This document shows, in pieces, positions 1 through 7,460 of a stretch of 17,197 nt of DNA (position 1 is its first letter; each line of letters starts with the position of its first letter). The notes below the pieces were generated by a model, which did no database searches, had not been told where the DNA came from, and saw nothing but the letters and a program-made list of their open reading frames with translations. A program made the translations under genes and the position numbers. This stretch comes from Thermodesulfobacteriaceae bacterium (GTDB taxonomy: Bacteria > Desulfobacterota > Dissulfuribacteria > Dissulfuribacterales > UBA3076): NCBI GenBank assembly GCA_012961845.1, contig DTYO01000003.1, positions 1-17,197 of the forward strand. Direction: 5' to 3'.

Positions 1-101
1 AAGGGGGGGAAGGGCGCGAGCAGGCGGATGAATTTCACCATGAGGTGGTAGAGGGTGGCGTAGGCGTCGTTCTTGTCCGCCTTGTTCTGGAACAAAATTC
101 C
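1..101 (-). pseudogene. ileS: Fragment of isoleucyl-tRNA synthetase (anticodon-binding domain), 5'-truncated
   Basis: Read on the minus strand, bases 101 to 1 give an uninterrupted frame whose residues include NKADKNDAYATLYH followed by a run ending LLAPFPP. This matches the start of the class I anticodon-binding domain of isoleucyl-tRNA synthetase, where a DK..AYATLY segment leads into LLAPF.PF. There is no start or catalytic domain: in-frame TAA codons lie just upstream at 102-104 and 108-110, so the N-terminal ~600 or more residues expected of the enzyme are absent. The fragment is clearly richer in GC than the genes to its right and is cut by the window edge. It may be a remnant of a duplicated or transferred ileS, or an assembly junction. 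The family call is fairly good for so short a piece; LeuRS or ValRS are less likely because of the DK.DAYATLYH wording. Confidence 0.5.
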
Positions 102-139
102 TTATTTTTAGAGGTGCCCTTGGGGTGAAAAAGAGGTCT

Positions 140-739
140 TCATATTCTGCCTATGAGGTAGCTCAAGGCGGCAATCACTACTCCTGCCGCCAGCATTTTA
201 ATGCCTGACAGAAGATGTTTTTCTCCGGAAACTCTGCCCAGAAGGACCCCTAGGACAAAGAGACTGGTAAAGGCCAACAATGTGGCCATACAGTAACACC
301 AGGATATTTCTTCCAGCAGATACACAAAGAAAAACGGAATCAGTACAAAGGAAGCAGCCAGAGAAGGAGAAAGCCCGTTGACAACAGCTACTATAATAGT
401 GGCTGTCCTGGTGGCCCTCCAATGGTCTGTATCCCTGAGGTCGGTGAGTGTCTGCCTGCTGAGCTGGATGAGATCGTCACGGCGTTCAGCCGCCTCCGTC
501 ATATATGCACCCCACATTCCGGAGACGCCTATGGCAAGAGCCGTCGAATAGCCGGTCTTCAGGACTACGGCTGCATCCTGAACACCTGCCAGCCAGCTGC
601 CAAGGATCAGGCCCATCACGGTCAAGGTCCCGTCGAATGCGTTGACTACAAAATAACGCCTGGCGATTTTGCCGATTCCGACCATCTGGTCGTATCTAAG
701 CAGTTTCTGCCAGGTCTCGTAAAGCAGGGGGACCTGCAT
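140..739 (-). CDS. VIT1/CCC1-family-like integral membrane protein (TIGR00267-like)
   Basis: A 199-residue polytopic membrane protein with about five hydrophobic segments (roughly residues 30-50, 60-75, 110-130, 132-165 and 172-199). The segment RRYFVVNAFDGTLTVMG near residue 27 is the hallmark start of the VIT1/CCC1 superfamily (vacuolar iron and manganese transporters and their prokaryotic relatives), in particular the small group often called TIGR00267 and best known from archaea. The family suggests divalent metal transport across the inner membrane, but the substrate is not shown here. The ATG lies 3 bases after the stop of the upstream DUF211 gene, with an AGGA ribosome site inside that gene's end, so the two are translationally coupled. 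No terminator with a U-tract is obvious downstream. Confidence 0.75.
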   Translation of the reverse strand: MQVPLLYETWQKLLRYDQMVGIGKIARRYFVVNAFDGTLTVMGLILGSWLAGVQDAAVVLKTGYSTALAIGVSGMWGAYMTEAAERRDDLIQLSRQTLTDLRDTDHWRATRTATIIVAVVNGLSPSLAASFVLIPFFFVYLLEEISWCYCMATLLAFTSLFVLGVLLGRVSGEKHLLSGIKMLAAGVVIAALSYLIGRI

Positions 740-742
740 GGA

Positions 743-1090
743 TTAATCCTGAGGGGTAGGGGCCTCTTCCACTATGACACGGCCGGTGGAGACTTTGTCT
801 ATAGAATGGATGGCTCCGCCTAGATTTTCGATCTGTTCCACAATTTTCTCAAAGATCAAGCGTTTGCCCTGAATCGTAATCTTGATGTTCTCGACTTTTG
901 CATCCATTTCGTAAACCGTGATATCTACACCGTCCACGTCATTGAGAGACGACAGTTTCTGGGCAAAAGCCAGGATGCTGGGCTCATGGGGTTTAAGGAC
1001 ATCAAGTACGATACGTCGTACCGCAGCACGGGAAGAACAGGGCTCCTTTTTCCCGGAGGCCTTGCTATTGTAACCAAATCCTACCATCAT
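743..1090 (-). CDS. DUF211 domain protein
   Basis: A 115-residue soluble protein. From about residue 24 it carries the whole DUF211 domain: VRRIVLDVLKPHEPS at the start, then an alternating strand and helix pattern with VDGVDITVYEMD, and an ending GGAIHSIDKVSTG. DUF211 proteins are ferredoxin-fold-like and of unknown biochemical role; they are common in archaea and scattered in anaerobic bacteria. Two adjacent ATG codons (1090 and 1087) follow an AGGAAA site; the second has the better spacing. It is the first gene of an operon with the VIT-like membrane protein directly downstream. The pairing suggests a soluble partner or regulator of metal transport, which is inference only. The N-terminal ~20 residues, with one Cys and basic character, precede the domain and look non-conserved. 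Confidence 0.75.
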   Translation of the reverse strand: MMVGFGYNSKASGKKEPCSSRAAVRRIVLDVLKPHEPSILAFAQKLSSLNDVDGVDITVYEMDAKVENIKITIQGKRLIFEKIVEQIENLGGAIHSIDKVSTGRVIVEEAPTPQD

Positions 1091-1137
1091 ATTTCCTTTT
1101 GCGGCTGTTTTTTCCTAATAACTACTAGATATATTGT

Positions 1138-1146
1138 ATTATAACA
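1138..1146 (-). promoter_or_regulatory. Extended -10 promoter element for the DUF211-VIT operon
   Basis: The minus strand reads TGTTATAAT here, a perfect extended -10 (TGnTATAAT), about 50 bases upstream of the DUF211 start. A TTGACC hexamer at 1165-1170 is present but 21 bases away, too far for a normal spacer, so the extended -10 probably carries the activity. The rest of the gap from 1091 to 1326 shows no gene that I can support. Confidence 0.5.
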
Positions 1147-1326
1147 AGCACGTTCATTAATCCGGGTCAATAGAGCATGCACATTCCCGGGCGTTTCACT
1201 GTTCGTCTTGAAAAATGGAGGATACATCCAAAAGTTGTTTTTTTGCCCCGCAACTGTATTGCACACAAAACATACCTGAGCCTGTTCCAATGTATCCTGT
1301 CCGTTACATGGAAGAGTTCTCACTGT

Positions 1327-2259
1327 TCAGGCCAGATTTCTGACAGCATTGGCCAGGCCGTCAACGACCTTGGCAGCCCTGACATAATCCAGGGTTTCAG
1401 GAGTGTCGGTAACCCTGTGGTAGTTCGGATTCCTGTAAAAGGCTGTATCCGTCACCATGACTGCCGGATATCTGAATTTATTGAAAGACCAATGATCAGA
1501 AAAATCTACTCCTATGACTATGGCAGGGGCATTGATGCTTTCAACCGGCAGACTTGTTCCTGAAGCGAAATGTTTTTTTACCTCAAGAGTCCATGTTCTT
1601 GATCTCATGTTTCCGGCCAGAGCGATAAAGTTACCGGCGTCCGGATAGATCCTGTCCATGAAGAATAGAGGAAACGCCTGACTTCCCGGCTTGTCTGAAA
1701 AAAAACCTATCATTTCGAGGCAGATCATCCCTCTGACGGAGATCCTGTTCTTCCTGAGGCTTTTTGCGTATTTGTAACTGCCCATATTCCGGGTTCGGAA
1801 TGCCGGAGGTTCTTCGAGACAGAAGGCGACCAGGCGCAGGCCTAGGGGAGGACGGTCTGCCAGTATCCTGGCCAGCTCTATAAGGCCTGCGATACCGCTG
1901 GCATTGTCGTCGGCGCCAGGGGTGAAGGCCACAGTGTCGTAGTGGGCTCCTACCACCAGGATTGGATCTTGAGAGGCATGGGAAGATTCCGCTGGAAAAC
2001 CAGTAATGTTGTAATAGGTATGGCCTTTATACGACAGGGGCTGCCTTTCCACTGAATAGCCCAGAGTCGCAAATGCTTCTTCCAGGGAGCCGCTGACCTC
2101 TTTCAGGACCTCCGGCCTGGAATAGGGCCTTGGCCCTATGTCCCCTGCTAGGTATTCTATCCAGCGGCGCATTTCTTCGGGGTCAGCAGCCGGGCGTCGG
2201 TCAGATGCACGGCCTGGTTGTCCGAAGTGCCTTGAGTTGTTAGAATTGTGGTTCGTCAT
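1327..2259 (-). CDS. M28-family zinc metallopeptidase (aminopeptidase-like)
   Basis: About 310 residues from the ATG at 2259; a TTG at 2295 would add 12 residues and overlap the divergent gene. The M28 di-zinc site is complete: GAHYDT (His106), PGADDNASG (Asp117/118), EE at 149-150, EMIG (Glu182) and PNYHRVTDTPETL (His281), in the usual order and spacing. Enzymes of this family remove N-terminal residues from peptides, or related amide-linked groups such as in glutaminyl cyclases. No signal peptide or transmembrane segment is seen, so it is probably cytoplasmic. The first ~25 residues are polar and disordered-looking. It stands alone, divergent from the small membrane protein gene. The start is uncertain since neither candidate has a clear ribosome site. 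Confidence 0.8.
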   Translation of the reverse strand: MTNHNSNNSRHFGQPGRASDRRPAADPEEMRRWIEYLAGDIGPRPYSRPEVLKEVSGSLEEAFATLGYSVERQPLSYKGHTYYNITGFPAESSHASQDPILVVGAHYDTVAFTPGADDNASGIAGLIELARILADRPPLGLRLVAFCLEEPPAFRTRNMGSYKYAKSLRKNRISVRGMICLEMIGFFSDKPGSQAFPLFFMDRIYPDAGNFIALAGNMRSRTWTLEVKKHFASGTSLPVESINAPAIVIGVDFSDHWSFNKFRYPAVMVTDTAFYRNPNYHRVTDTPETLDYVRAAKVVDGLANAVRNLA

Positions 2260-2283
2260 GTCTGAAAGCAGATCCCATACGGA

Positions 2284-2697
2284 ATGAATCGTCAAAACAG
2301 TATAGATACTCTGACCAGAGTGCCTGACCGGTTTCCTGTTTGGGTCACCTGGCTGGCGTTCGGCATAGGCCTCACAGGGGCCGTATCGCTCCGTTTGATC
2401 CTGGTTGTCAGAGAATACAGGCCTGAGCTGGTCCGTTTTTTCTGGTACGTTGGAATTTGCGGCAATCTGATTTTTTTCCTGTTCCGGTCATTTATTACCC
2501 ACAGGAGGCGCAAGCTCATTAATGACTTGAATCTTGCCGAAAAACTGCGGTGTGGAGACACCCTGGGCCGTGAAGACTGTCAGGCACTCCAGTATTTGGT
2601 AGGCAGCCTGCAGGCCTCCAAGGAGCGCTGGAATTATTTTGTCATCTTTGTCTTTTCTGTAGCAGCCATAGCATGGGATCTATGGATTTCGATGTGA
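2284..2697 (+). CDS. Small membrane protein of unknown function
   Basis: A 137-residue protein I do not recognise. It has three hydrophobic stretches: about residues 17-40, 53-70 and 118-135. Between the second and third lies a polar segment of ~45 residues with basic residues at its start (THRRRK), which by the positive-inside rule should face the cytoplasm. The ATG at 2284 has only a weak ribosome site (cgga). It is transcribed divergently from the M28 peptidase gene with a gap of 24 bases, so the two may share a control region. It ends 35 bases before the 3' end of the convergent hisA-like gene. Confidence 0.6.
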   Translation: MNRQNSIDTLTRVPDRFPVWVTWLAFGIGLTGAVSLRLILVVREYRPELVRFFWYVGICGNLIFFLFRSFITHRRRKLINDLNLAEKLRCGDTLGREDCQALQYLVGSLQASKERWNYFVIFVFSVAAIAWDLWISM

Positions 2698-2732
2698 TAA
2701 TATCCACACTGTATCTGGTATAAGGCTTCCTC

Positions 2733-3524
2733 TCAAGCTGCTGCATCTCTGCTGGAACTGCCGTGTTTTCTGTTGAATGCGACTACCTCCTCATACGATA
2801 TGCCCGTTCCGCCGAAGATGTCAAGGGCGCTTCCTATGGTGAGATCGACTCTGTCCCGACCAAGGTCACGGACAAGATAGAGGTCGTCCAGAGATCTGGC
2901 TCCCCCGGCATAAGTGGTGGGGATGGGAGTCCATCTGCCGAGGAGTTCGACCAGTTCTTCATCTATTCCTCTGCATTTGCCCTCCACGTCTGCTGCATGG
3001 ATCAGGAATTCAACGCAGTAAACCGACAGCTCTTCAAGAGTCTCCGGGGAAATGACCACATCAGTAAATTTCTGCCATCTGTCGGTCACAATATAATATT
3101 GAGAGCCTCTTTTTCTGCAGCTCAGGTCAAGGACCAGCCTGTTCTTCTTTGTGAGCTTCATGAGGGATTTCAGCCTTTCCCAGTGAATATGTCCGCCTGA
3201 AAAGACAAATGAGGTGACGATAAGAGCGGCTGCCCCGCGATCAAGCCAGAAAGCCGCGTTGTCCAGGTTGATGCCTCCTCCCAGCTGCAGACCTCCGGGC
3301 CATGCCGAAAGAGCCTCCGCCGCAGCCTGTTCATTGCCTGGGCCAAGCATGATCACGTGGCCCCCTGTCAGCCGGTCTTTTTTGAAGAGTTCGGCAAAAT
3401 ATGAAGGAGGACGCGCTGCCACGAAATTTTCTTTCAGCCCATCCGGATCGTCGTCACTGAGAGTGCTGCCTACAATTTGCTTGACCTTGCCGTCATGGAG
3501 ATCTATACATGGCCTGAAGCGCAT
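2733..3524 (-). CDS. hisA: Phosphoribosylformimino-AICAR isomerase, eukaryotic (HIS6) type
   Basis: A 263-residue TIM-barrel protein that matches the eukaryotic branch of HisA (yeast HIS6; TIGR02129 type) rather than ordinary bacterial HisA. Landmarks are FRPCIDLHDGKVKQIVG at residues 3-19 (catalytic Asp8), GGGI at 82-85, LDLSCRK at 132-138 (catalytic Asp133), FLIHAADVEG at 173-182, YAGGA at 205-209 and DLTIGSALDIFGG at 227-239. The expected reaction is the Amadori isomerisation of ProFAR to PRFAR in histidine synthesis, in the cytoplasm. Its ribosome site (GGAGG, 5 bases before the ATG) overlaps the stop codon of the upstream dehydrogenase gene, so both are in one operon. No other his gene is in the window. 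Length is normal for the type. Confidence 0.88.
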   Translation of the reverse strand: MRFRPCIDLHDGKVKQIVGSTLSDDDPDGLKENFVAARPPSYFAELFKKDRLTGGHVIMLGPGNEQAAAEALSAWPGGLQLGGGINLDNAAFWLDRGAAALIVTSFVFSGGHIHWERLKSLMKLTKKNRLVLDLSCRKRGSQYYIVTDRWQKFTDVVISPETLEELSVYCVEFLIHAADVEGKCRGIDEELVELLGRWTPIPTTYAGGARSLDDLYLVRDLGRDRVDLTIGSALDIFGGTGISYEEVVAFNRKHGSSSRDAAA

Positions 3525-3533
3525 TTTTCCTCC

Positions 3534-4391
3534 TTATTTGTTAAGGACAGGACCTCCGAAAGTCGGTTCGCCCGGCTGAACAACGCCGTCAGGGACCGGC
3601 TCTGTGCGTTCTCCGCCGAGGACGTAACCGCCATCCATCCGAAGGACTGAACCTGAAAAATAAGTGCCGCTTTCTACCAAAAAACGTACGGCTGCGGCTA
3701 CCTCATCCACTTTGCCCGTGCGGTTCAGCAGAGTATGGTCCAGAATATCAGCTTTCTCACGTTCATCTAACAGATCCCACCCCCGTGTGCCGGGACCGTG
3801 GCGCGTATCTATGAAACCTAGCATCAGCTCGTTTACTCTCACTTCAGGAGCTCCTTCCCTGGCCCAGATCTCCGTCAGTGTTCTCAGCGAGCGGTTTGCA
3901 AGTGAGTAACAGTCGTTGAAAACCAGCCCGGCCGGTCCGCTTCGCCCTGTAAGCCCGGCTATGGAAGAAATATTTACCACGGTTCCGCCGTCACCTGTCT
4001 TCAGCACGGGCAGCGCAGTCTGGAAAAGATGCCATTTTGCAGTGACAGTCGTTTTGAACTCCAGATCCCACTGCTCAGGGGTATATCGTCCATGGACCAC
4101 GGGCCATCCTCCCCGTTCTATGTTGTTTATCAGGATATCAAGGCTGCCGAATTCCATTTCCGCCGTCCTTATCAGCCGTTCTGCATCACTTTGCAATGTG
4201 AGGTCTGCAGAAATGGCCCGGTATTCTGTACCGGCTGCCGCCATTGCTGAATGCATGTTTTCCAGGCTATCGAGCCAGTCGTAGTAGGAGAGAACACACC
4301 TGACTCCCGCTCTGGACAGCTCCGCGGCGATCGCCAGGCCGATACCTTTGATGGCTCCTGTTATTACTGCAACCCTGTTTTTCAGATCCAT
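3534..4391 (-). CDS. Short-chain dehydrogenase/reductase (SDR) family protein with YxxxN
   Basis: A 285-residue Rossmann-fold protein of the classical SDR family. The NAD(P)-binding TGAIKGIG lies at residues 11-18, ADLT at 62-65, the NNIE variant of the NNAG motif at 89-92, and the catalytic Ser region NISSIAG at 140-146. The active-site Tyr162 is present, but the Lys of YxxxK is replaced: the sequence reads YSLAN, giving Asn166. The C-terminus extends some 30 residues past the usual RMDGGY end with a Pro/Gly-rich tail. Substrate cannot be told. The start has an AGGAGA site 3 bases before the ATG. It is the first gene of an operon with the eukaryotic-type hisA. The missing Lys may mean altered chemistry or loss of activity. 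Confidence 0.8.
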   Translation of the reverse strand: MDLKNRVAVITGAIKGIGLAIAAELSRAGVRCVLSYYDWLDSLENMHSAMAAAGTEYRAISADLTLQSDAERLIRTAEMEFGSLDILINNIERGGWPVVHGRYTPEQWDLEFKTTVTAKWHLFQTALPVLKTGDGGTVVNISSIAGLTGRSGPAGLVFNDCYSLANRSLRTLTEIWAREGAPEVRVNELMLGFIDTRHGPGTRGWDLLDEREKADILDHTLLNRTGKVDEVAAAVRFLVESGTYFSGSVLRMDGGYVLGGERTEPVPDGVVQPGEPTFGGPVLNK

Positions 4392-4423
4392 AAATCTCCT
4401 CTACTGTCTGTATGGAGGTGGTT

Positions 4424-4436
4424 TTTCTGTCAGAAA
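4424..4436. promoter_or_regulatory. 13-bp palindrome upstream of the SDR gene
   Basis: TTTCTG-T-CAGAAA is a perfect inverted repeat 33 bases upstream of the SDR start codon, next to an AT-rich stretch with two CATATG palindromes (4446-4466). It could be an operator for the SDR-hisA operon. This is a weak call made from symmetry and position only. Confidence 0.25.
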
Positions 4437-4519
4437 TATATATATCATATGCATATACAACATATGCCAAGGTGACGCCAACATGAAACGGCAGCGGAGA
4501 TTTTTGGACCATGCCTTAC

Positions 4520-4547
4520 TTGTTTATCGAGACAGGCATATTATAAT
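4520..4547 (+). promoter_or_regulatory. Sigma70-type promoter for the YkgJ-family gene
   Basis: TTGTTT at 4520-4525 and a consensus TATAAT at 4542-4547 are separated by 16 bases. Transcription would begin near 4554, leaving a leader of about 57 bases before the ATG at 4612. The gene has its own GAGGA ribosome site about 9 bases before the start. The divergent SDR gene begins 128 bases to the left. Confidence 0.5.
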
Positions 4548-4611
4548 CATGTGTCGACAAACGATTATCACACCACAGAATTTTTGCGGATACTGATGAG
4601 GACAACATATC

Positions 4612-5415
4612 ATGTACGGACCTAAAAATACGGAACAGGTTCTGGTTCCTGTGCGGATGGACCTCAATACATGTTTCAGGTTTACATGCGGCAAAGGCTT
4701 GGAATGTTACACGAAATGCTGCAAAGATCCTACCATAATGATCACCCCGTACGATGTAATATGCATGAAAAATCATCTGGGAATCAGTTCGGATGAGTTT
4801 CTCAGGGAATACACCACTCTTGGCAATATCGCGGGGTCGGAACTGCCTGTACCGGTAATCAAACTTTTGGAAGGCAAGGAAAAATCCTGTCCGTTTCTCG
4901 GAGAGTCAGGTTGCACCATTTATGAAGCCAGGCCGGTATCATGCAGATATTATCCCATAGGGGCAGGGCTGTTTCACAACAAAGACGCAAAAATGGACGA
5001 GAATTTCTTTGCTTTTATCAAGGAGGATTATTGCCTCGGGCATGACATGGGTGAAGAAATGACCGTCCAGCAGTGGAGAGAAAATCAGGGCGTCATACCG
5101 TATGATGAAGTCAATTCTACATGGACCGAAATCATTCTCAAGAGAAAATCCATGGGGCCGTTCATCAATCTTCCTGAAAAAACTCTGCAGATGTTCTTTA
5201 TGGGCTGCTATAATATCGACAGTTTCAGGAGGTTCATATTCAACAGCAAGTTCCTGGAGATCTATATAATACCGGACGAAAGGGCGGAACAGATAAAAGA
5301 AGATGATGTTGCTCTTCTGTACCTGGCCTATGACTGGCTCAAGTCTACCCTGTACGGCGAAGGCCTGCTGGAAATAAAGGAAATGGTTATTTCTGCCGAG
5401 GAAGCAGGAGTTTGA
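4612..5415 (+). CDS. YkgJ-family cysteine cluster protein
   Basis: A 267-residue soluble protein of the YkgJ/CxxCxxCC family (Pfam PF03692). The conserved cysteines are in the usual two groups: Cys26, Cys32, Cys36 and Cys37 in TCGKGLECYTKCC, and Cys93, Cys101 and Cys111 in the CPFL..GCTIYEARPVSCRYYP block, the strongest family signature. The cluster is thought to bind zinc or an iron-sulfur cluster; the biological role is not settled. The last ~100 residues are a charged helical extension with no family I recognise. It is monocistronic, convergent with the transglycosylase gene, and its TGA stop lies at the very first bases of a dispersed repeat. Confidence 0.85.
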   Translation: MYGPKNTEQVLVPVRMDLNTCFRFTCGKGLECYTKCCKDPTIMITPYDVICMKNHLGISSDEFLREYTTLGNIAGSELPVPVIKLLEGKEKSCPFLGESGCTIYEARPVSCRYYPIGAGLFHNKDAKMDENFFAFIKEDYCLGHDMGEEMTVQQWRENQGVIPYDEVNSTWTEIILKRKSMGPFINLPEKTLQMFFMGCYNIDSFRRFIFNSKFLEIYIIPDERAEQIKEDDVALLYLAYDWLKSTLYGEGLLEIKEMVISAEEAGV

Positions 5416-5540
5416 ACCCGGATAACTCGGTTCGCGAGCTTGGCTAAGATACAGGGCGGAGGGGCACAGACGTACTCTGGTACTTCAATCCCCTGACAAT
5501 GCAGCAGATTTGGTGAAATTCCGAACCCCTTGCGGCTTAA
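5411..5540 (+). repeat. Dispersed ~130-bp structured repeat, copy 1
   Basis: This stretch aligns with the reverse complement of 7461-7592 at roughly 80% identity by eye with one or two single-base gaps. The best-kept blocks are CGGTTCGCGA near the start and CGAACCCCTTGCGGC at the end. Inverted repeats within it suggest a fold: GGTTCG (5429-5434) with CGAACC (5522-5527) as an outer stem, and AGGGG (5460-5464) with CCCCT (5490-5494) enclosing GTAC/GTAC (5472-5475, 5480-5483). It begins at the stop codon of the YkgJ-type gene and covers the 3' end of the transglycosylase gene. No transposase is present, so it may be a non-autonomous element or an RNA repeat. Confidence 0.7.
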
Positions 5541-7128
5541 AATTCCGAAATTGCATTGTATGCCTTATCTTGTGATCTTGTTCATCTTGCTGCCTCCAGG
5601 GTGTCTGCTGCTCCTTATCGTCCAGTATACCTCCTACGAGTTTGTAGGCTATATAATACTTATATATATTGGCCACGTAACGGACGGTTTCTCTGCCCAC
5701 TAACTTCATCGCAGCGTATTCGACATTTTGAAACCATTTGTTGGGATTGAGCCCCATCCTGCGTGCCTGCAGCTGCATACGCCTCACATTCCTCGGCCCG
5801 GCGTTGTAGGCGGCCCATGAGAATGCTAGCCGGTCCTCATCGCTGATTACCGGATCTGAAAAGTACCTGTCTCTGATAAATGCCAGATACTTTACCCCTG
5901 CGTGTATGTTGTTTTCTACATTTTCGATGTCCGGAATTCTCACATTGGGATCGGAAGCGGTGCTAGGCAGCAGCTGCATTATGCCTATTGCTCCTCTGTG
6001 ACTGCGCCTGCTTTGGTCAAATCCGGATTCCTGAAAGGCCTGGGCTGCAATTGCGAGATAGTCGAAGTTGTATAGTTTTCCGTATTTCCTGAAAAGGGCC
6101 ATGAATCTGCAGAACTCGTTGCACTCTGTTTTTGCCAGAGGGTTTCTGATCCATCGGGTATCCTTGTAGTATCGTTTAAGCACGATATTGCCGAAAAGCG
6201 TCCCCTTTTTCACGCGCCGGGTGAACTGCTTCAGACTATTCAGGAGTTCCGGATTGTTCTTGCGCACTGCCCAGCCTATGGATCCATTGGAATGCACCTT
6301 GAGGTCGTTGCGTATGACCAGATCCGGCAGGACCTCACTCCAGAGCTTGGCCTTAATGTCATCTGCAACGGTTATAGTTACTACATCTGCATTGACCATC
6401 TCCAGAATGTCTTCCGTCCTGAGCCTAGAATCTGCTTCCCTGATATTTACAGGCGGTTTCCCTGCAGCCTTCAATTCCTGATTCAGCTCTCTCAGGTGTT
6501 CTGCATAGCTGCTTTGCTTCAGGACATAAACAGTCCGGCCAGAAAGATCCTGTATGGATTTGAGACCCTGTACTTTTTTTCCCGTGACAACAATTTCATC
6601 TACACTCAGGCTGTTGCCGGCGGCAAAGGCAACCTTTTTTCTGCGTTCCGGTGTGATGGTCAGGAACGTAGCAGCTATATCACCTTTCCCCTCGATCAGG
6701 TCGGGAATCAGACGTTCGAAAGGGACAGGAATAAATATGATCCTGACTCTCAGGTCGCGCCTTTTTCTTCCTTTATTCAAAAAGTTTTCATATTGTTTCA
6801 GATATTCGACTTGGAAACCTTTCGGCTGTCCCTTATCCAGGAAGAAGTCTGTCTTGCTGAATGTTACCAGTGCCCTGATCCATTTTCGTTTCATTATCAC
6901 AGGCAGGTCATCCGTTGCCTTTTCGAATACAGAGGCAGGAAAGATATCTTGCAGGATTTCAGCAGATTCTTCTGCACGGAGGCGGCTGTCCGACACTATT
7001 GCAGACGAGAATGCAAAAAAAATTATGAAGTGATAAATACATGATCGTGTCAATCTGCAGTAAACTGCTCCGGTCCGCAATCTGCAGACGTGATGTCTTG
7101 CCGGTGTGTAAAAGAAACCTTTTGCCAT
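5485..7128 (-). CDS. mltF: MltF-like membrane-bound lytic murein transglycosylase
   Basis: A 547-residue exported protein. A hydrophobic segment at about residues 30-46 acts as signal peptide or anchor. Residues ~80-320 form a solute-binding-protein-3 type domain, with GFQVEYLK and GDIAATFLTITPERR as landmarks. Residues ~340-495 form the SLT lysozyme-like domain: catalytic Glu367 in FQESGFD, then GAIGIMQLLPSTA at 379-391, NNIHAGVKYLAFI and AAYNAGPRNV. This is the MltF layout; such enzymes cleave peptidoglycan glycan strands to 1,6-anhydro ends in the periplasm. The last ~18 codons and the stop lie inside a dispersed repeat, so the natural C-terminus has probably been replaced. The start has only a weak ribosome site, and a 13-bp palindrome lies just upstream. 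Confidence 0.85.
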   Translation of the reverse strand: MAKGFFYTPARHHVCRLRTGAVYCRLTRSCIYHFIIFFAFSSAIVSDSRLRAEESAEILQDIFPASVFEKATDDLPVIMKRKWIRALVTFSKTDFFLDKGQPKGFQVEYLKQYENFLNKGRKRRDLRVRIIFIPVPFERLIPDLIEGKGDIAATFLTITPERRKKVAFAAGNSLSVDEIVVTGKKVQGLKSIQDLSGRTVYVLKQSSYAEHLRELNQELKAAGKPPVNIREADSRLRTEDILEMVNADVVTITVADDIKAKLWSEVLPDLVIRNDLKVHSNGSIGWAVRKNNPELLNSLKQFTRRVKKGTLFGNIVLKRYYKDTRWIRNPLAKTECNEFCRFMALFRKYGKLYNFDYLAIAAQAFQESGFDQSRRSHRGAIGIMQLLPSTASDPNVRIPDIENVENNIHAGVKYLAFIRDRYFSDPVISDEDRLAFSWAAYNAGPRNVRRMQLQARRMGLNPNKWFQNVEYAAMKLVGRETVRYVANIYKYYIAYKLVGGILDDKEQQTPWRQQDEQDHKIRHTMQFRNFKPQGVRNFTKSAALSGD

Positions 7129-7132
7129 TTGA

Positions 7133-7145
7133 TCAGGTTACCTGA
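7133..7145. promoter_or_regulatory. 13-bp palindrome just upstream of the transglycosylase start
   Basis: TCAGGT-T-ACCTGA is a perfect inverted repeat ending 5 bases before the ATG of the mltF-like gene (minus strand). Its AGG could serve as a poor ribosome site. A protein bound here, or the mRNA hairpin itself, could affect translation. Called from symmetry only. Confidence 0.25.
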
Positions 7146-7460
7146 CGAAGTGCTGTTTTCAAAGTTTTTGTTCTATTAATGTTATCAGAAAAATAGAAAA
7201 ATTCACCGCAGATCTGCTGTGTTTTAAGGACCATCCGGTAAATGAGTACTTTATGGTTGTTTCGAGGCACATCTAAAGGCTGCGGTGTTCCACCAGAACA
7301 GGAGATGGTAAGGGCGGGCGGGCCTGTAACCCGGATTAAGCATTTCAACTGCCGATCAAGCGTTAATTAATATAAATTACAGTGAGTTGCAAAGAACAGC
7401 GTAAGTCAATATGCCGATCCAGAAAGGTGCAGCAAATTGCACGAAAAAAGTGTTTGATAT

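Noticed and set aside
7133..7348. Minus-strand 71-codon open frame upstream of the transglycosylase gene
   Set aside because: No ribosome site, no motif, atypical composition; it lies in the region expected to hold the transglycosylase promoter.
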